Positions 17,180-25,791 of a stretch of DNA of 64,000 nucleotides are shown here, one piece after another. Location: the NCBI GenBank assembly GCA_023412915.1, contig JAEZRE010000014.1, forward strand, positions 124,001 to 188,000, written 5' to 3'. Each line of letters opens with the position of its first letter. The stretch's first letter is position 1. Below the pieces are notes generated by a model that made no database searches, was not told where the DNA came from, and saw only the letters and a program-made list of their open reading frames with translations. The stretch is from Bacillota bacterium (GTDB lineage: Bacteria; Bacillota; Clostridia; Acetivibrionales; DTU013). The position numbers and the translations under genes were made by a program.

Positions 17180-17265
17180 TCGGCATAATGCAAAATGTTT
17201 CATTAATGCACGGTTTCGCTATGCTAAAACATGTATATGCTGCGCAGCACTTTCAATCAACTGAT
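17180..17265. repeat. Inverted-repeat region upstream of lepB
   Basis: A short imperfect stem-loop region (GCATAATG ... CATTAATGC and ATGTTT ... AAACAT) ending in GCTGCGCAGC, between lepB and the CD1247-type gene. It recalls the structured block at 1573-1895 (a similar AATGC/CATTAAT arrangement and a TGCGCAG palindrome), so both may belong to one dispersed intergenic repeat type. Confidence 0.4.
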
Positions 17266-17308
17266 AAATAATAAAAAGGCAGGTCGCCTGTCTCCAAGGA
17301 CCCGCCTT
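17266..17308 (-). terminator. Terminator after the CD1247-type gene
   Basis: A 10-bp stem on the minus strand (aaggcgggtc / gacctgcctt, one G-U) with a 13-nt loop, followed by TTTTTATTATT. It lies 12 bp past the stop codon. Confidence 0.8.
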
Positions 17309-17320
17309 GATTCTTTTTGA

Positions 17321-17782
17321 TTATTTATCCGAATCGTCTCCGCTTTCCGTACATTCGTCACAGTCGCAGGTCCATTCTATTTCTATTTCCTTGTTGCAGT
17401 GCGGACATAATACGGAATCTTTTTTCATGTATGCATCTTCAAGATTTACTGTCTCTCCGCAATGCGGGCAGTCGAATTCGGCGTCTATCTCTTCCTCTTC
17501 CTCTTCTTCCCCGTCCTCTTCCTCATCGCAGCATTCTTCGTCACAGCACTCGTCTTCTTCATCGTATATAAGGCTTTCGATTTCGGACAGGTCTTCATCT
17601 ATCTCATCGATCTGTTCGGTGAGCTGCTCCTGAACCTCTTCAACGTCGTCCACGGCAAGCGCTACATCGTCCAGCACCTCGAGAATAGCTTTGAGCAGCT
17701 TTCCTTCGTTTGTGGCGTCGCTGATTTGCATTCCTTCAGCCAGCCCTTTCAGGTAGGACACTCTTTCTTTCAGATAATTCAT
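17321..17782 (-). CDS. CD1247-type protein with acidic linker and zinc ribbon
   Basis: A 153-residue protein. The N-terminus (MNYLKERVSYLKGLAEGMQI) is the clostridial CD1247 N-terminal domain. It is followed by a coiled-coil (about 35-80), a very acidic stretch with CC pairs (about 83-108) and a C-terminal zinc-ribbon-like module with two CPHC motifs (about 114 and 134) and a CDCDEC tail. ATG 17782 is chosen because GGAGG lies 4 nt before it. Function is unknown; linkage to efp and spoIIIA is conserved in Clostridia. Confidence 0.85.
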   Translation of the reverse strand: MNYLKERVSYLKGLAEGMQISDATNEGKLLKAILEVLDDVALAVDDVEEVQEQLTEQIDEIDEDLSEIESLIYDEEDECCDEECCDEEEDGEEEEEEEIDAEFDCPHCGETVNLEDAYMKKDSVLCPHCNKEIEIEWTCDCDECTESGDDSDK

Positions 17783-17881
17783 AAAACCTCCGTTTCTTTG
17801 CAGTCCATGCAAAGTATGACTTATTTTACACTTCTCAATACTATTCCCGCTGTTAAATATGTTTATGCTCGCGGGTTATAG

Positions 17882-18439
17882 TTACGCTCTTTCGAGATAT
17901 TCACCGGTTCTGGTGTCTATTCTTATTTTGTCGCCCTGGTTTACAAAGAGCGGAACCTTGACTATTGCGCCCGTCTCAAGTGTCGCGGGCTTCGATGCTC
18001 CGGTGGCTGTATCGCCCTTGAAGCCGGGTTCGGTCTCCGTTATTTCAAGTTCCACAAAAGTCGGGGGCTCGATGCCGAATACATTTCCCTTGTAGGAAAG
18101 TATCTTTACAATCATATTTTCCTTGACGAATTTGAATGTATCGCCAATCGTAGCCTTACCGATCGGAAGCTGTTCAAAGGTCTCGGTATCCATAAAGTAA
18201 AAAAGGTCGCCGTCGTTATATAGATACTGCATGTCCTGTCTTTCAATACGCGCCTGCTCCACTTTATCCGTCGGGTTGAATGTTCTTTCAACCGTAGCGC
18301 CGGTCATAACATTTTTCATTTTTGTTCTAACAAAAGCAGCGCCCTTACCGGGTTTTACATGCTGAAACTCGACAATCTGAAATACCTGGCTATCCAGCTC
18401 GAACGTAACTCCGTTCCTGAAATCACCTGCTGTTATCAT
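17882..18439 (-). CDS. efp: Translation elongation factor P
   Basis: Relieves ribosome stalling at polyproline stretches. The 185-residue protein has the three-domain EF-P length. The loop tip is KPGKGAAF with Lys32 at the modification site, as in firmicute EF-P that carries aminopentanol or lysine adducts. The C-terminal domain ends with GDKIRIDTRTGEYLERA, typical of the family. It has its own promoter and is 138 bp from the M24 peptidase gene. Confidence 0.98.
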   Translation of the reverse strand: MITAGDFRNGVTFELDSQVFQIVEFQHVKPGKGAAFVRTKMKNVMTGATVERTFNPTDKVEQARIERQDMQYLYNDGDLFYFMDTETFEQLPIGKATIGDTFKFVKENMIVKILSYKGNVFGIEPPTFVELEITETEPGFKGDTATGASKPATLETGAIVKVPLFVNQGDKIRIDTRTGEYLERA

Positions 18440-18535
18440 TTAATTTCCCTCCGCTTATATAAATCTGTTCCTTTTCTTATTACCTTACGAATGCATGATC
18501 GATTCCATAACAACGTTAGTAATATATCCTAGATA

Positions 18536-18564
18536 ATATTAAATTAAAATAACATGTATTTCAA
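18536..18564 (-). promoter_or_regulatory. Sigma-A promoter of efp
   Basis: Minus strand TTGAAA (18564-18559), a 17-nt spacer and TAATAT (18541-18536), about 97 bp before the efp start. Confidence 0.7.
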
Positions 18565-18577
18565 GAAAAATTTTCTT

Positions 18578-19657
18578 TTACAATACAATCATCTCTTTTG
18601 TCGAAGTCGTCAGAATGCTGTTCTTGTCGGCGCCGACGGCGACCATATCCTCGATCCTTACGCCGCCCAGGCCGGTCACATATATACCTGGTTCGATGGT
18701 AACGATCATTCCTTCCTTCAGCACGAGATTTCCTCTCAGCGAAAGCGTTGGATCCTCGTGTATCTCAAGCCCTACGCCATGCCCTAGCCCATGCCCGAAA
18801 TTGTCGCCGAAGCCCGCATCGGATATGAATTTCCTTACAACCGCATCCACTTCCCTGCCCGTCATTCCGCTTTTTACGGTATCGAGGCCGAGTTGATTTG
18901 CCTCGAGCACGATTTTGTATATTCTTGCGAGTTCAGGATCCGGCTTGCCCAGAAACACAGTCCTGGTCATATCGGAGCAATAGCCCTTGTAAAGAGCTCC
19001 GAAATCCAACGTGATGACGTCTCCCGCCTCGATTTTCTTTTCCGATGCAACGCCGTGCGGCATAGAAGCCCTCAGGCCTGAAGCGAGTATCGTGTCGAAG
19101 GACGATCCGATGGCCCCCTCGCGCCTCATTTCATGTTCCATTTCAGCCGCAAGCTCGATCTCACTCACACCGGGTTTAATATATTCGAGTATGTGTGAAA
19201 AAACGTTATCGGCTATTCTGACAGCTTGCCTTATAACGTCTATCTCCGATTCATCCTTTATTATACGCAGTTCTTCGAGCACCCTTCCAAGGGGAAGGAA
19301 CTCGTTCGCCTTCAGTTTTTCACGGTATTCGCTGTATTCGGCGTAAGTCATGCGGCTGTCTTCGAAAGAAAGGTTCCTGACGCCGTCTTCTTCGATAAGA
19401 CGGTTGATCTCGTCAAACTGGCTGCCCCTGTATTGTATGATTTCATAATCGGGCGACTGGGACGAAGCCTGCTCTACGTACCTGAAATCCGTCAGAAGCG
19501 CAGCCCTGTTCTGGTCTATGAACAAAATCGCCGAGGTGCCTGTAAACCCGGACATGTACATATAGCTGACACGTTCGGTTACCAAGGCTCCGTCGATATT
19601 GTTCTGCTTCATTTTGTCACGCAATCTGGCAAGTCTGTTTTTATAAATATCCGGCAT
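18578..19657 (-). CDS. M24 metallopeptidase (Xaa-Pro aminopeptidase-like)
   Basis: A 359-residue pita-bread-fold peptidase of the YqhT/PepQ type that trims N-terminal X-Pro bonds. Metal ligands are visible: Asp in ITLDFGALYKGYCSDMTRT (two Asp), His in FGHGLGHGVGLEIHE, Glu in VTIEPGIYV and Glu in GGVRIEDMV. The N-terminal creatinase-like domain covers about residues 1-125. ATG 19657 follows AAGGAG by a normal spacing; the open frame extends 67 codons further but lacks family similarity there. The neighbours aroQ and efp are the standard firmicute context. Confidence 0.93.
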   Translation of the reverse strand: MPDIYKNRLARLRDKMKQNNIDGALVTERVSYMYMSGFTGTSAILFIDQNRAALLTDFRYVEQASSQSPDYEIIQYRGSQFDEINRLIEEDGVRNLSFEDSRMTYAEYSEYREKLKANEFLPLGRVLEELRIIKDESEIDVIRQAVRIADNVFSHILEYIKPGVSEIELAAEMEHEMRREGAIGSSFDTILASGLRASMPHGVASEKKIEAGDVITLDFGALYKGYCSDMTRTVFLGKPDPELARIYKIVLEANQLGLDTVKSGMTGREVDAVVRKFISDAGFGDNFGHGLGHGVGLEIHEDPTLSLRGNLVLKEGMIVTIEPGIYVTGLGGVRIEDMVAVGADKNSILTTSTKEMIVL

Positions 19658-19713
19658 TTGAATTACTCCTTTTTTATGTATGAAATATTCTGTCCAGGCT
19701 ACCGTCACCTCTA

Positions 19714-20154
19714 TTACAGCAGGGACGCCGCCTTCAAAGCGATCGTATAGCTTTCGGCTCCGAAACCACATATCTGGCCGACGCATACGGGTGCGATCAC
19801 CGATTTGCTCCTGAATTCCTCCCTGGCATGTATATTCGAAAGATGTATTTCTATGCACGGGAGCTCAACAGCCTTTACGGCGTCGCGTATCGCTATGCTG
19901 TAATGCGTATAGGCGCCGGGGTTCATGATTATCACGTCATATTTGCCCCTGGCCTCGTGTAATTTATCTATTATCTCACCTTCGTGGTTGGACTGGACGA
20001 AATCGGCTTCCATACCCAGCTTTTCAGCCTCTTTTGTCACGGCAGCGGCAATCTCCGCAAGGGTCACGCTTCCATAGACGTCCTTTTCCCTGACTCCGAG
20101 CAGGTTGAGATTAGGTCCGTTTATTACGATTATCCTTTTGCTCATATCACTCAT
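19714..20154 (-). CDS. aroQ: 3-dehydroquinate dehydratase, type II
   Basis: Converts 3-dehydroquinate to 3-dehydroshikimate in the shikimate pathway. The 146-residue protein has the type II signature INGPNLNLLGVREKDVYG with the catalytic Tyr and Arg (about 9-26), NPGAYTHYSIAIRDA (about 78-92), the catalytic His in IEIHLSNIHAREEFR (about 102-116) and a C-terminal G.GAESY. An in-frame second ATG three codons in is an alternative start. aroE of the same pathway is 1.2 kb upstream on the same strand. Confidence 0.96.
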   Translation of the reverse strand: MSDMSKRIIVINGPNLNLLGVREKDVYGSVTLAEIAAAVTKEAEKLGMEADFVQSNHEGEIIDKLHEARGKYDVIIMNPGAYTHYSIAIRDAVKAVELPCIEIHLSNIHAREEFRSKSVIAPVCVGQICGFGAESYTIALKAASLL

Positions 20155-20189
20155 GTTTCCCCTTTGTTAAAGCCTTTATCCAAGCCCAC

Positions 20190-20456
20190 TTACGGATGCC
20201 TTGGATTCCTTTTTACGAGAACCGCGGCCTTTGTGATCGCCGCAATAACGTCGACCTCGAACTGCTGCTTCAGCGTATTGATCTTTGAGTAAAGCTCGCC
20301 CTTTTCAGTTACCAGGTACTTCGGCGGCAGATCGTTCAGGGCTATGGCGGCGATATCCAGCAGGCACTTGTCGCAGGTGCACATGTTGATGTCGGTCAGT
20401 ACATCCTTCATCTGGTTGAACACGATCTCTTCCATATAATTTTTGATTTGCGGCAT
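20190..20456 (-). CDS. comFB: ComFB family protein
   Basis: An 88-residue helical protein with the ComFB hallmarks: a CTCDKCLLDIAAIALNDLPP block (about 27-46) followed by KYLVTEKGELYSKI. The two or three cysteines are a zinc-binding-like cluster seen in many members. ComFB proteins were named for late competence; relatives in cyanobacteria bind cyclic di-GMP. It lies 54 bp after the prepilin peptidase gene on the same strand, consistent with a link to type IV pili. Confidence 0.88.
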   Translation of the reverse strand: MPQIKNYMEEIVFNQMKDVLTDINMCTCDKCLLDIAAIALNDLPPKYLVTEKGELYSKINTLKQQFEVDVIAAITKAAVLVKRNPRHP

Positions 20457-20510
20457 ATAATTTTCCCCCTTTAATAGTTTGTTCTATGGTAAAAATATCG
20501 ATACCGTCCT

Positions 20511-21302
20511 TCAACCGCCCAAATAGATCGAAATAAGCTTCCAGCCCCACATTATCGTTACGAAGGCTCCTATAACGATGAACGGTCCGAACGCTATGGT
20601 GTCCTTCCTCTTCTTCAGACCTGCAAGCATCAGCAGCAGCGAGAGCACTCCCCCCAGCACTACCGACAGTAAAAGCGCCTCCATGCATAGTCTCCAGCCG
20701 AGGAAGAGACCTATCGGCGCCATGAGCTTGACGTCTCCCATCCCGAGGGCATCGTCGGATTTGTAAATCAATGAGCCGAGTATCGCCACCAACAGCAGGA
20801 AGCCCGAACCAGGCAAAATTCCCGCCAAAGGCGTCCACCACCTGTCGTCGCCGAATATCTCGGCCTGAGGAAAAAAGCAGTTATATACGAAAAATGCCAT
20901 TCCGCCGATCAGGCCGGCTATGACCAGTCCGTTCGGAATGATCCTGTGGTCTGTGTCGATGAAGAATATGGCAATCAGTATAGTCATCAGATAAGCATAG
21001 GCTAAAAAAGCCGCCGAAAAACCGAATCTGTAAAATAGCGCAGTGAAAACAGCCGCAGTCAGAAGCTCGACAAGAGGGTATCTTGGTGAAATGCGTTCAC
21101 CGCAATGCCTGCACCGGCCTTTGAGAAAGACGTAGCTGACAACCGGGACAAGTTCTCTTGCTGTAAGGCGATTTCCGCAGTTCGTGCATGACGAAGGCGG
21201 CAGGATTATCGATTTACCCTGAGGAACCCTGTATATCAGAACATTCGCAAAAGAGCCGAAAACCAGGCCTAGAACAAATACTGCCGCATAAGCGAAAGCC
21301 AT
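20511..21302 (-). CDS. Prepilin peptidase (A24 family)
   Basis: Membrane aspartic protease that cleaves type IV prepilin leaders and N-methylates the new end. The 263-residue protein has the N-terminal CTNC ... CRHC zinc module (about 40-70), two catalytic aspartates in FFIDTDHRIIPN (about 114-125) and GMGDVKLMAPIG (about 187-198), and about seven TM helices. It is followed by comFB. No pilin genes are in the window, so its substrates are elsewhere. Confidence 0.95.
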   Translation of the reverse strand: MAFAYAAVFVLGLVFGSFANVLIYRVPQGKSIILPPSSCTNCGNRLTARELVPVVSYVFLKGRCRHCGERISPRYPLVELLTAAVFTALFYRFGFSAAFLAYAYLMTILIAIFFIDTDHRIIPNGLVIAGLIGGMAFFVYNCFFPQAEIFGDDRWWTPLAGILPGSGFLLLVAILGSLIYKSDDALGMGDVKLMAPIGLFLGWRLCMEALLLSVVLGGVLSLLLMLAGLKKRKDTIAFGPFIVIGAFVTIMWGWKLISIYLGG

Positions 21303-21386
21303 AACTCCTCCTGACCCTTCATTGAAATCAATAGACCTTGCGGTTTATTGTCGTATGATTATTCTCTGCTTTTGTCAAAAAATCCT

Positions 21387-22286
21387 TTATTCGGCCAAAT
21401 ATTTTACAAATGCAAATGAAAGCTCTTGCAGCTCAACATCGGGTATATCTATGTCCATCCATAGCTCATAGGCCCTCACACCCTGATGGAACAGCATCCC
21501 GGCGCCGTTCGCCGTCCTGCAGCCGAACTTTTTCGCCAGTTTCAGGAGCTTGGTCTCCGCAGGGTTGTAAATAACGTCATAAACGATTTGTTCGCTTTTG
21601 AACCTGAAATCCTCCTTCAGAGGACTGTTGTCAACCCTCGGGTACATACCGGCAGACGTGGTGTTGATGATTATATCGCATGCCTCAAGAGCCTTCAGGG
21701 CTTCCCAGGAGTCCAAACCCGCGGGCTCCGTTATTCTGCCGAAGCCCCTGGCCTCCAATACGCTGTTGACATTTAATGAAAGCTCCTGCGCCCTTTCAGG
21801 TGTACGGTTTATGACGGTTATCCTGTCAGCTCCCGCCGTTGCTATCTTTGCAGACAGCGCCCGCGCGGTTCCGCCGGCTCCCAATATGCAGACCTGCTTG
21901 CCATCGAAACCACTTTCCGTCTGCTCGCGGAAGGCGCGCAAGAAACCGTCCCCGTCGGTATTATAGCCGTACAGCTTGTCGCCGGAGATCCTTATGGTAT
22001 TTGCCGCACCCAGTAACACGGCTTCATCGCTAATTTCGTCGAGAAATTGGAGAACTTCTTCCTTATACGGTATCGTGACGTTGAAACCGGTAAAACCGGA
22101 AGCTTGAAGGCCGCGAACGGCATCGCCCAGCTTCCCCTGCGGAACCTTTATCGGTATGTAAATCCCGTCGATCCCCGTCATGGAAAAGAGACTATTCTGA
22201 AGTACCGGTGAAACAGTATGTTCAATGGGATTTCCTATCAGCCCGGTCAGTTTTGTCTTACCGCCGACTCTTGTATCAAGCTGCAT
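21387..22286 (-). CDS. aroE: Shikimate dehydrogenase
   Basis: NADPH-dependent reduction of 3-dehydroshikimate. The 299-residue protein has substrate residues in GLIGNPIEHTVSPVLQN (about 15-31) and NVTIPYKEEV with the catalytic Lys (about 72-81), the Asp of GYNTDGDGF, and the cofactor loop ILGAGGTARAL (about 134-144). The C-terminal GAGMLFHQGVRAYELW motif is typical. It is 16 bp after yqeG in the same direction. Confidence 0.96.
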   Translation of the reverse strand: MQLDTRVGGKTKLTGLIGNPIEHTVSPVLQNSLFSMTGIDGIYIPIKVPQGKLGDAVRGLQASGFTGFNVTIPYKEEVLQFLDEISDEAVLLGAANTIRISGDKLYGYNTDGDGFLRAFREQTESGFDGKQVCILGAGGTARALSAKIATAGADRITVINRTPERAQELSLNVNSVLEARGFGRITEPAGLDSWEALKALEACDIIINTTSAGMYPRVDNSPLKEDFRFKSEQIVYDVIYNPAETKLLKLAKKFGCRTANGAGMLFHQGVRAYELWMDIDIPDVELQELSFAFVKYLAE

Positions 22287-22302
22287 CGAATGACCTGCCT
22301 TT

Positions 22303-22821
22303 TCAATGAATACCGTTCTTTTTCGACCATTCAGAATACCTTGTCAGTATCCGTTTCTCAAATATGCGCTTGAATCTCACCAGTTTGCCTTCACGCTTGT
22401 CGATAGGATGTACAAGTATCGTGAACATGCCTGCGCGGTTCCCTCCGTAAACATCTGTGAATATCTGGTCTCCGACTACAGCTATGTTATTCTTTGCGAT
22501 ACCCATTAGCCTGCCTGCCTTCAGGAAAGCCTGCGTACCCGGCTTCATAGCCCTGTGTACGGCATCGAGCTTAAGTCTGTCGTTGAACTTGACCACTCTT
22601 TTCTTCGACGCATTCGATACGATACAAAGCTTGTAACCCGCAGCCTTCATCTTCCCTATCCATTCGACCGCGATCTCGTCGGCATCTGCAACGTGGTTGG
22701 GCACCAGCGTATTATCGATATCGAGTATCAACCCACGGATCCCGTTTTTCTCGAGCAATTCGACAGATATATCGCGAATGCCTTTAACGTAGAGATCCGG
22801 GAAAAATATTTCGGACATCAT
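22303..22821 (-). CDS. yqeG: YqeG family HAD IIIA-type phosphatase
   Basis: A 172-residue HAD phosphatase with motif I LILDIDNTLVP (about 31-41), motif II IVSNASKKRV (about 76-85) and motif III/IV AVVGDQIFTDVYGGNRAGM (about 114-132). In Bacillus, YqeG sits with aroE and yqeH; here yqeH is absent and yqeG directly precedes aroE. The physiological substrate is not established. Confidence 0.93.
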   Translation of the reverse strand: MMSEIFFPDLYVKGIRDISVELLEKNGIRGLILDIDNTLVPNHVADADEIAVEWIGKMKAAGYKLCIVSNASKKRVVKFNDRLKLDAVHRAMKPGTQAFLKAGRLMGIAKNNIAVVGDQIFTDVYGGNRAGMFTILVHPIDKREGKLVRFKRIFEKRILTRYSEWSKKNGIH

Positions 22822-22944
22822 TGCCTCCCGATTTGTATAAGTTTTATAAACAACTTCTGTTATAACGCATATAATGCATCTTTTAATAGAAAATTTTTCA
22901 CTACCTCGTTATAATAGCAAAAATACATCCGGCAGGCAACGGCT

Positions 22945-24429
22945 TCAGTTCGTATATTTAGCCATTTTCATGGAAGTATCTATGAGCTCGTCCACGTAGC
23001 CTCTGGCTTCCTCGGCCTTGTCGATATTCTGTGAAGACAGCGCGGTGGCTTCCTCGGCGCTTGCTGTAACTTCCTCGCTCACTGCGGAGATCTCGTTTAT
23101 ACTTTCGACCAGCTTGTTATTGGCAAGCAATATTTTATTTATTTTTTCATTTACGCGGTAGACATTATTCCTGACTTCCTGCATCTTTTCGCTTATATCG
23201 CTGAAAATTACGCTGGTCCTGTCGACGAGCCGGTTCTGTTCGTCGTTTGTAAGCTTCATCTTCTGAACCGCTTCTACGGATTCGTCCGATTTTTCATTAA
23301 GCTCGTTTACTATGCGTGCGATGCTATTGGTCGATTCCTTGCTTTGGGAAGCGAGCTTCCTTATTTCCTCTGCGACCACGGCAAAGCCCTTGCCTGTCTC
23401 TCCCGCCCTTGCGCTTTCTATCGCCGCGTTCAGCGACAGCATGTTAGTCTGCTCGGAAATGCCTGAAATAATATCCGTTATGTCGCGAATCTTGTTTGCT
23501 TTTTCCTTGAGGTCGAGCATTATCCTGTAGGCATTGTCGCTGTTTTCACTGACGTCGTCCGATTTTTGGTTCAGCCGGCTTACTATCTCCATACCCTCGG
23601 AAACCGCGTTTGCGGTATTGACCGAGATTTGTTCGGTACTCAGCGATTCCTCCGAGGTCTCCTGTATAATGGTGTTTATGTCCTGTGTCAGCCCGGACTG
23701 GAGCTGCAGGTTTGACGCCGTATCGGCGGCTCCCTTCTCTATTTCCTGTACCGCATTCGAAGCCACGTTCGTCAGCTTCGTCAATTCATTTACGATCCTT
23801 TGCACTTCCTTCGAGTTTTTATCGAGCACGGCCGCTATTTTAAGGACATCGTCTAGCACCTCTCCCTGCTTCTTTCTCTCGTTATCTATGCTGTCTATCT
23901 TATCTCTGTTGAACTGATTCGATAGTTTTGTAGATGCGATAAGAGTAAATGCGAACAGCCCGATTGAGGCCATTTGTATCAGGTAGTTGGTAGCGTTGAA
24001 CGGGTCGGTCAAGCCCAGAAACGCAATATAGTAAACGAGCTTTACGATATTGATCGCCACAAAAGTGCAGCTGCTGATCACGATAAGACGGAGGTCAAAA
24101 TACAGGAAATATTCTATAATTATCGGGAATATGTACACAAACACAAGAGGCCTGTTCGGCTCGGCGGTGAACATTACATAAATATAAAGAATGTAGTACC
24201 CTGTCAGTGTTATATATTTCATGAAGTTGCTGTCTTTTGCCTTGAAGTATAATATGGATGCGGTTACCATAGGAACGATTATGATCGTCAGCATAATGAC
24301 AAGATAGGACAGAGTTTTGGCGCCCTTCAGAAATTCCTGGGTATATCCGAGGATGAATATTACGTCAAGTATCCAGTTGGCCAGGAGTACGAAACGATTG
24401 ACCCTTTTTACGGATTCATTTGTATTCAT
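22945..24429 (-). CDS. Methyl-accepting chemotaxis protein
   Basis: A 494-residue receptor. The N-terminal half has about six TM helices with almost no periplasmic domain (residues 15-185). It is followed by a coiled-coil and the signalling hairpin SEQTNMLSLNAAIESARAGE (about 325-344) with GKGFAVVAEEIRKLA after it. There is no HAMP-like stretch that I can recognise. With no external sensor domain it may read membrane state, oxygen or a small diffusible signal; that is inference. ATG 24429 is chosen because GGAGG lies inside the longer frame, 10 nt upstream. Confidence 0.93.
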   Translation of the reverse strand: MNTNESVKRVNRFVLLANWILDVIFILGYTQEFLKGAKTLSYLVIMLTIIIVPMVTASILYFKAKDSNFMKYITLTGYYILYIYVMFTAEPNRPLVFVYIFPIIIEYFLYFDLRLIVISSCTFVAINIVKLVYYIAFLGLTDPFNATNYLIQMASIGLFAFTLIASTKLSNQFNRDKIDSIDNERKKQGEVLDDVLKIAAVLDKNSKEVQRIVNELTKLTNVASNAVQEIEKGAADTASNLQLQSGLTQDINTIIQETSEESLSTEQISVNTANAVSEGMEIVSRLNQKSDDVSENSDNAYRIMLDLKEKANKIRDITDIISGISEQTNMLSLNAAIESARAGETGKGFAVVAEEIRKLASQSKESTNSIARIVNELNEKSDESVEAVQKMKLTNDEQNRLVDRTSVIFSDISEKMQEVRNNVYRVNEKINKILLANNKLVESINEISAVSEEVTASAEEATALSSQNIDKAEEARGYVDELIDTSMKMAKYTN

Positions 24430-24566
24430 ATTAGCGTCCTCCATCTACATGTAAATTGTCTATAATTAACATTAATAATTATACATTTGTAACTCAAAAA
24501 AAGGAAGGAAAATTAGTAAAATAAATGAATTTGTTTTATTAAGGTATGGATTTTTTATAAGAAAAG

Positions 24567-24594
24567 TTGCATAATTAAAAAAAGTATTTATAAG
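24567..24594 (+). promoter_or_regulatory. Candidate promoter of ilvE
   Basis: TTGCAT (24567-24572), a 16-nt spacer and TATAAG (24589-24594), 27 bp before the start codon. The leader is too short for a T-box. Confidence 0.45.
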
Positions 24595-24620
24595 GGTAAT
24601 ATGTTAGGAGGTTGTCGATA

Positions 24621-25691
24621 GTGACACAGAAAATAAGAATAGAAAAAAACGGTAATCCTAAAGCTAAGCCTGATCAGAAAAAGCTGGGCTTCGGTCAGCA
24701 TTTTACGGATCATATGTTCATTATGGACTATAGCACTGAAAAGGGTTGGTATGACCCGCGTATTGTTCCCTACGGACCATTGGAACTCGACCCGGCAACG
24801 ATGGTATTTCATTACGGCCAGGCTATATTTGAAGGCTTGAAGGCTTACAGGACGGCTGACGGACGCATCAACCTCTTCAGACCTGAAATGAACATGAAGA
24901 GGGTCAATAATTCCAACGAAAGGATGTCCATCCCGCAATTCGATGAGGCTTTCGGGGTCGAAGCCATCAAAGCACTGGTAAGTGTGGATCGCGACTGGAT
25001 CCCGACAGAACCCGGCACATCGCTTTATATCCGTCCGTTCATAATCGCAACCGATCCGTACCTTGGCGTAAGAGCTTCGAATACTTATAAATTTATGATA
25101 ATACTTTCCCCAAGCGGAGCTTATTATCCTTCCGGCATTAATCCTGTAAAGATAATGATTGAAAATGAATATGTCCGCGCTGTAAGAGGCGGCACAGGCT
25201 TTGCAAAAACGCCCGCCAATTACGCGATAAGCCTCAAGGCGCAGGAGCTCGCTCACGACAAGGGTTACGTGCAGGTTCTCTGGCTCGACGGAGTTGAAAG
25301 GAAATATATCGAGGAAGTCGGCTCTATGAACGTCTTCTTCAAAATCGGCGACGAAGTCGTAACTCCGGAGCTCAACGGGAGCATTCTGCCCGGCATCACA
25401 AGAAATTCCTGCATACACCTTCTCAAGCACTGGGGCGTGAAGGTTACCGAAAGGAAGCTCTCCGCACAGGAGCTGTTCGACGCACAAGCGGCGGGCAAGC
25501 TGGTCGAAGCCTTCGGAACCGGAACAGCTGCCGTCATATCGCCTATCGGCGAGCTGAGCTGGGACGGCAAGGTCATAACCGTAGCCGGCGGAAAGATAGG
25601 AGACCTCTCAGCCAAGCTTTACGAAACCATCACAGGCATACAGAGCGGTACCGTTAAGGATGAGTTCAACTGGATCACAGAGGTCAAGTAA
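24621..25691 (+). CDS. ilvE: Branched-chain amino acid aminotransferase
   Basis: PLP enzyme for the last step of Leu/Ile/Val synthesis and the first step of their breakdown. The 356-residue protein is the longer, eukaryote-like BCAT type: a PYGPLELDPATMVFHYGQAI segment, YIRPFIIA, the PLP-lysine region ERKYIEEVGSMNVFF (about 220-234) and the LPGITRNSCI loop. The start is GTG 24621, 9 nt after a perfect AGGAGG; a TTG at 24612 would abut the ribosome site. It ends in a strong terminator, so it is monocistronic. Confidence 0.96.
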   Translation: MTQKIRIEKNGNPKAKPDQKKLGFGQHFTDHMFIMDYSTEKGWYDPRIVPYGPLELDPATMVFHYGQAIFEGLKAYRTADGRINLFRPEMNMKRVNNSNERMSIPQFDEAFGVEAIKALVSVDRDWIPTEPGTSLYIRPFIIATDPYLGVRASNTYKFMIILSPSGAYYPSGINPVKIMIENEYVRAVRGGTGFAKTPANYAISLKAQELAHDKGYVQVLWLDGVERKYIEEVGSMNVFFKIGDEVVTPELNGSILPGITRNSCIHLLKHWGVKVTERKLSAQELFDAQAAGKLVEAFGTGTAAVISPIGELSWDGKVITVAGGKIGDLSAKLYETITGIQSGTVKDEFNWITEVK

Positions 25692-25721
25692 AGTATACCT
25701 TTACCTGGGAATGTCATATAA

Positions 25722-25749
25722 AAAGGAAGCATAAAAGCTTCCTTTTTTT
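25722..25749 (+). terminator. Rho-independent terminator of ilvE
   Basis: A perfect 9-bp stem (aaaggaagc / gcttccttt) with a 6-nt loop, then a run of Ts, 30 bp past the stop. Confidence 0.9.
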
Positions 25750-25791
25750 CATATTAAGATTTAAAGAAACGTTGAACAAGGGTTGAAACAG

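Noticed and set aside
24445..24620. T-box leader before ilvE
   Set aside because: The leader after the candidate promoter is only about 20 nt, with no T-box sequence or specifier hairpin.
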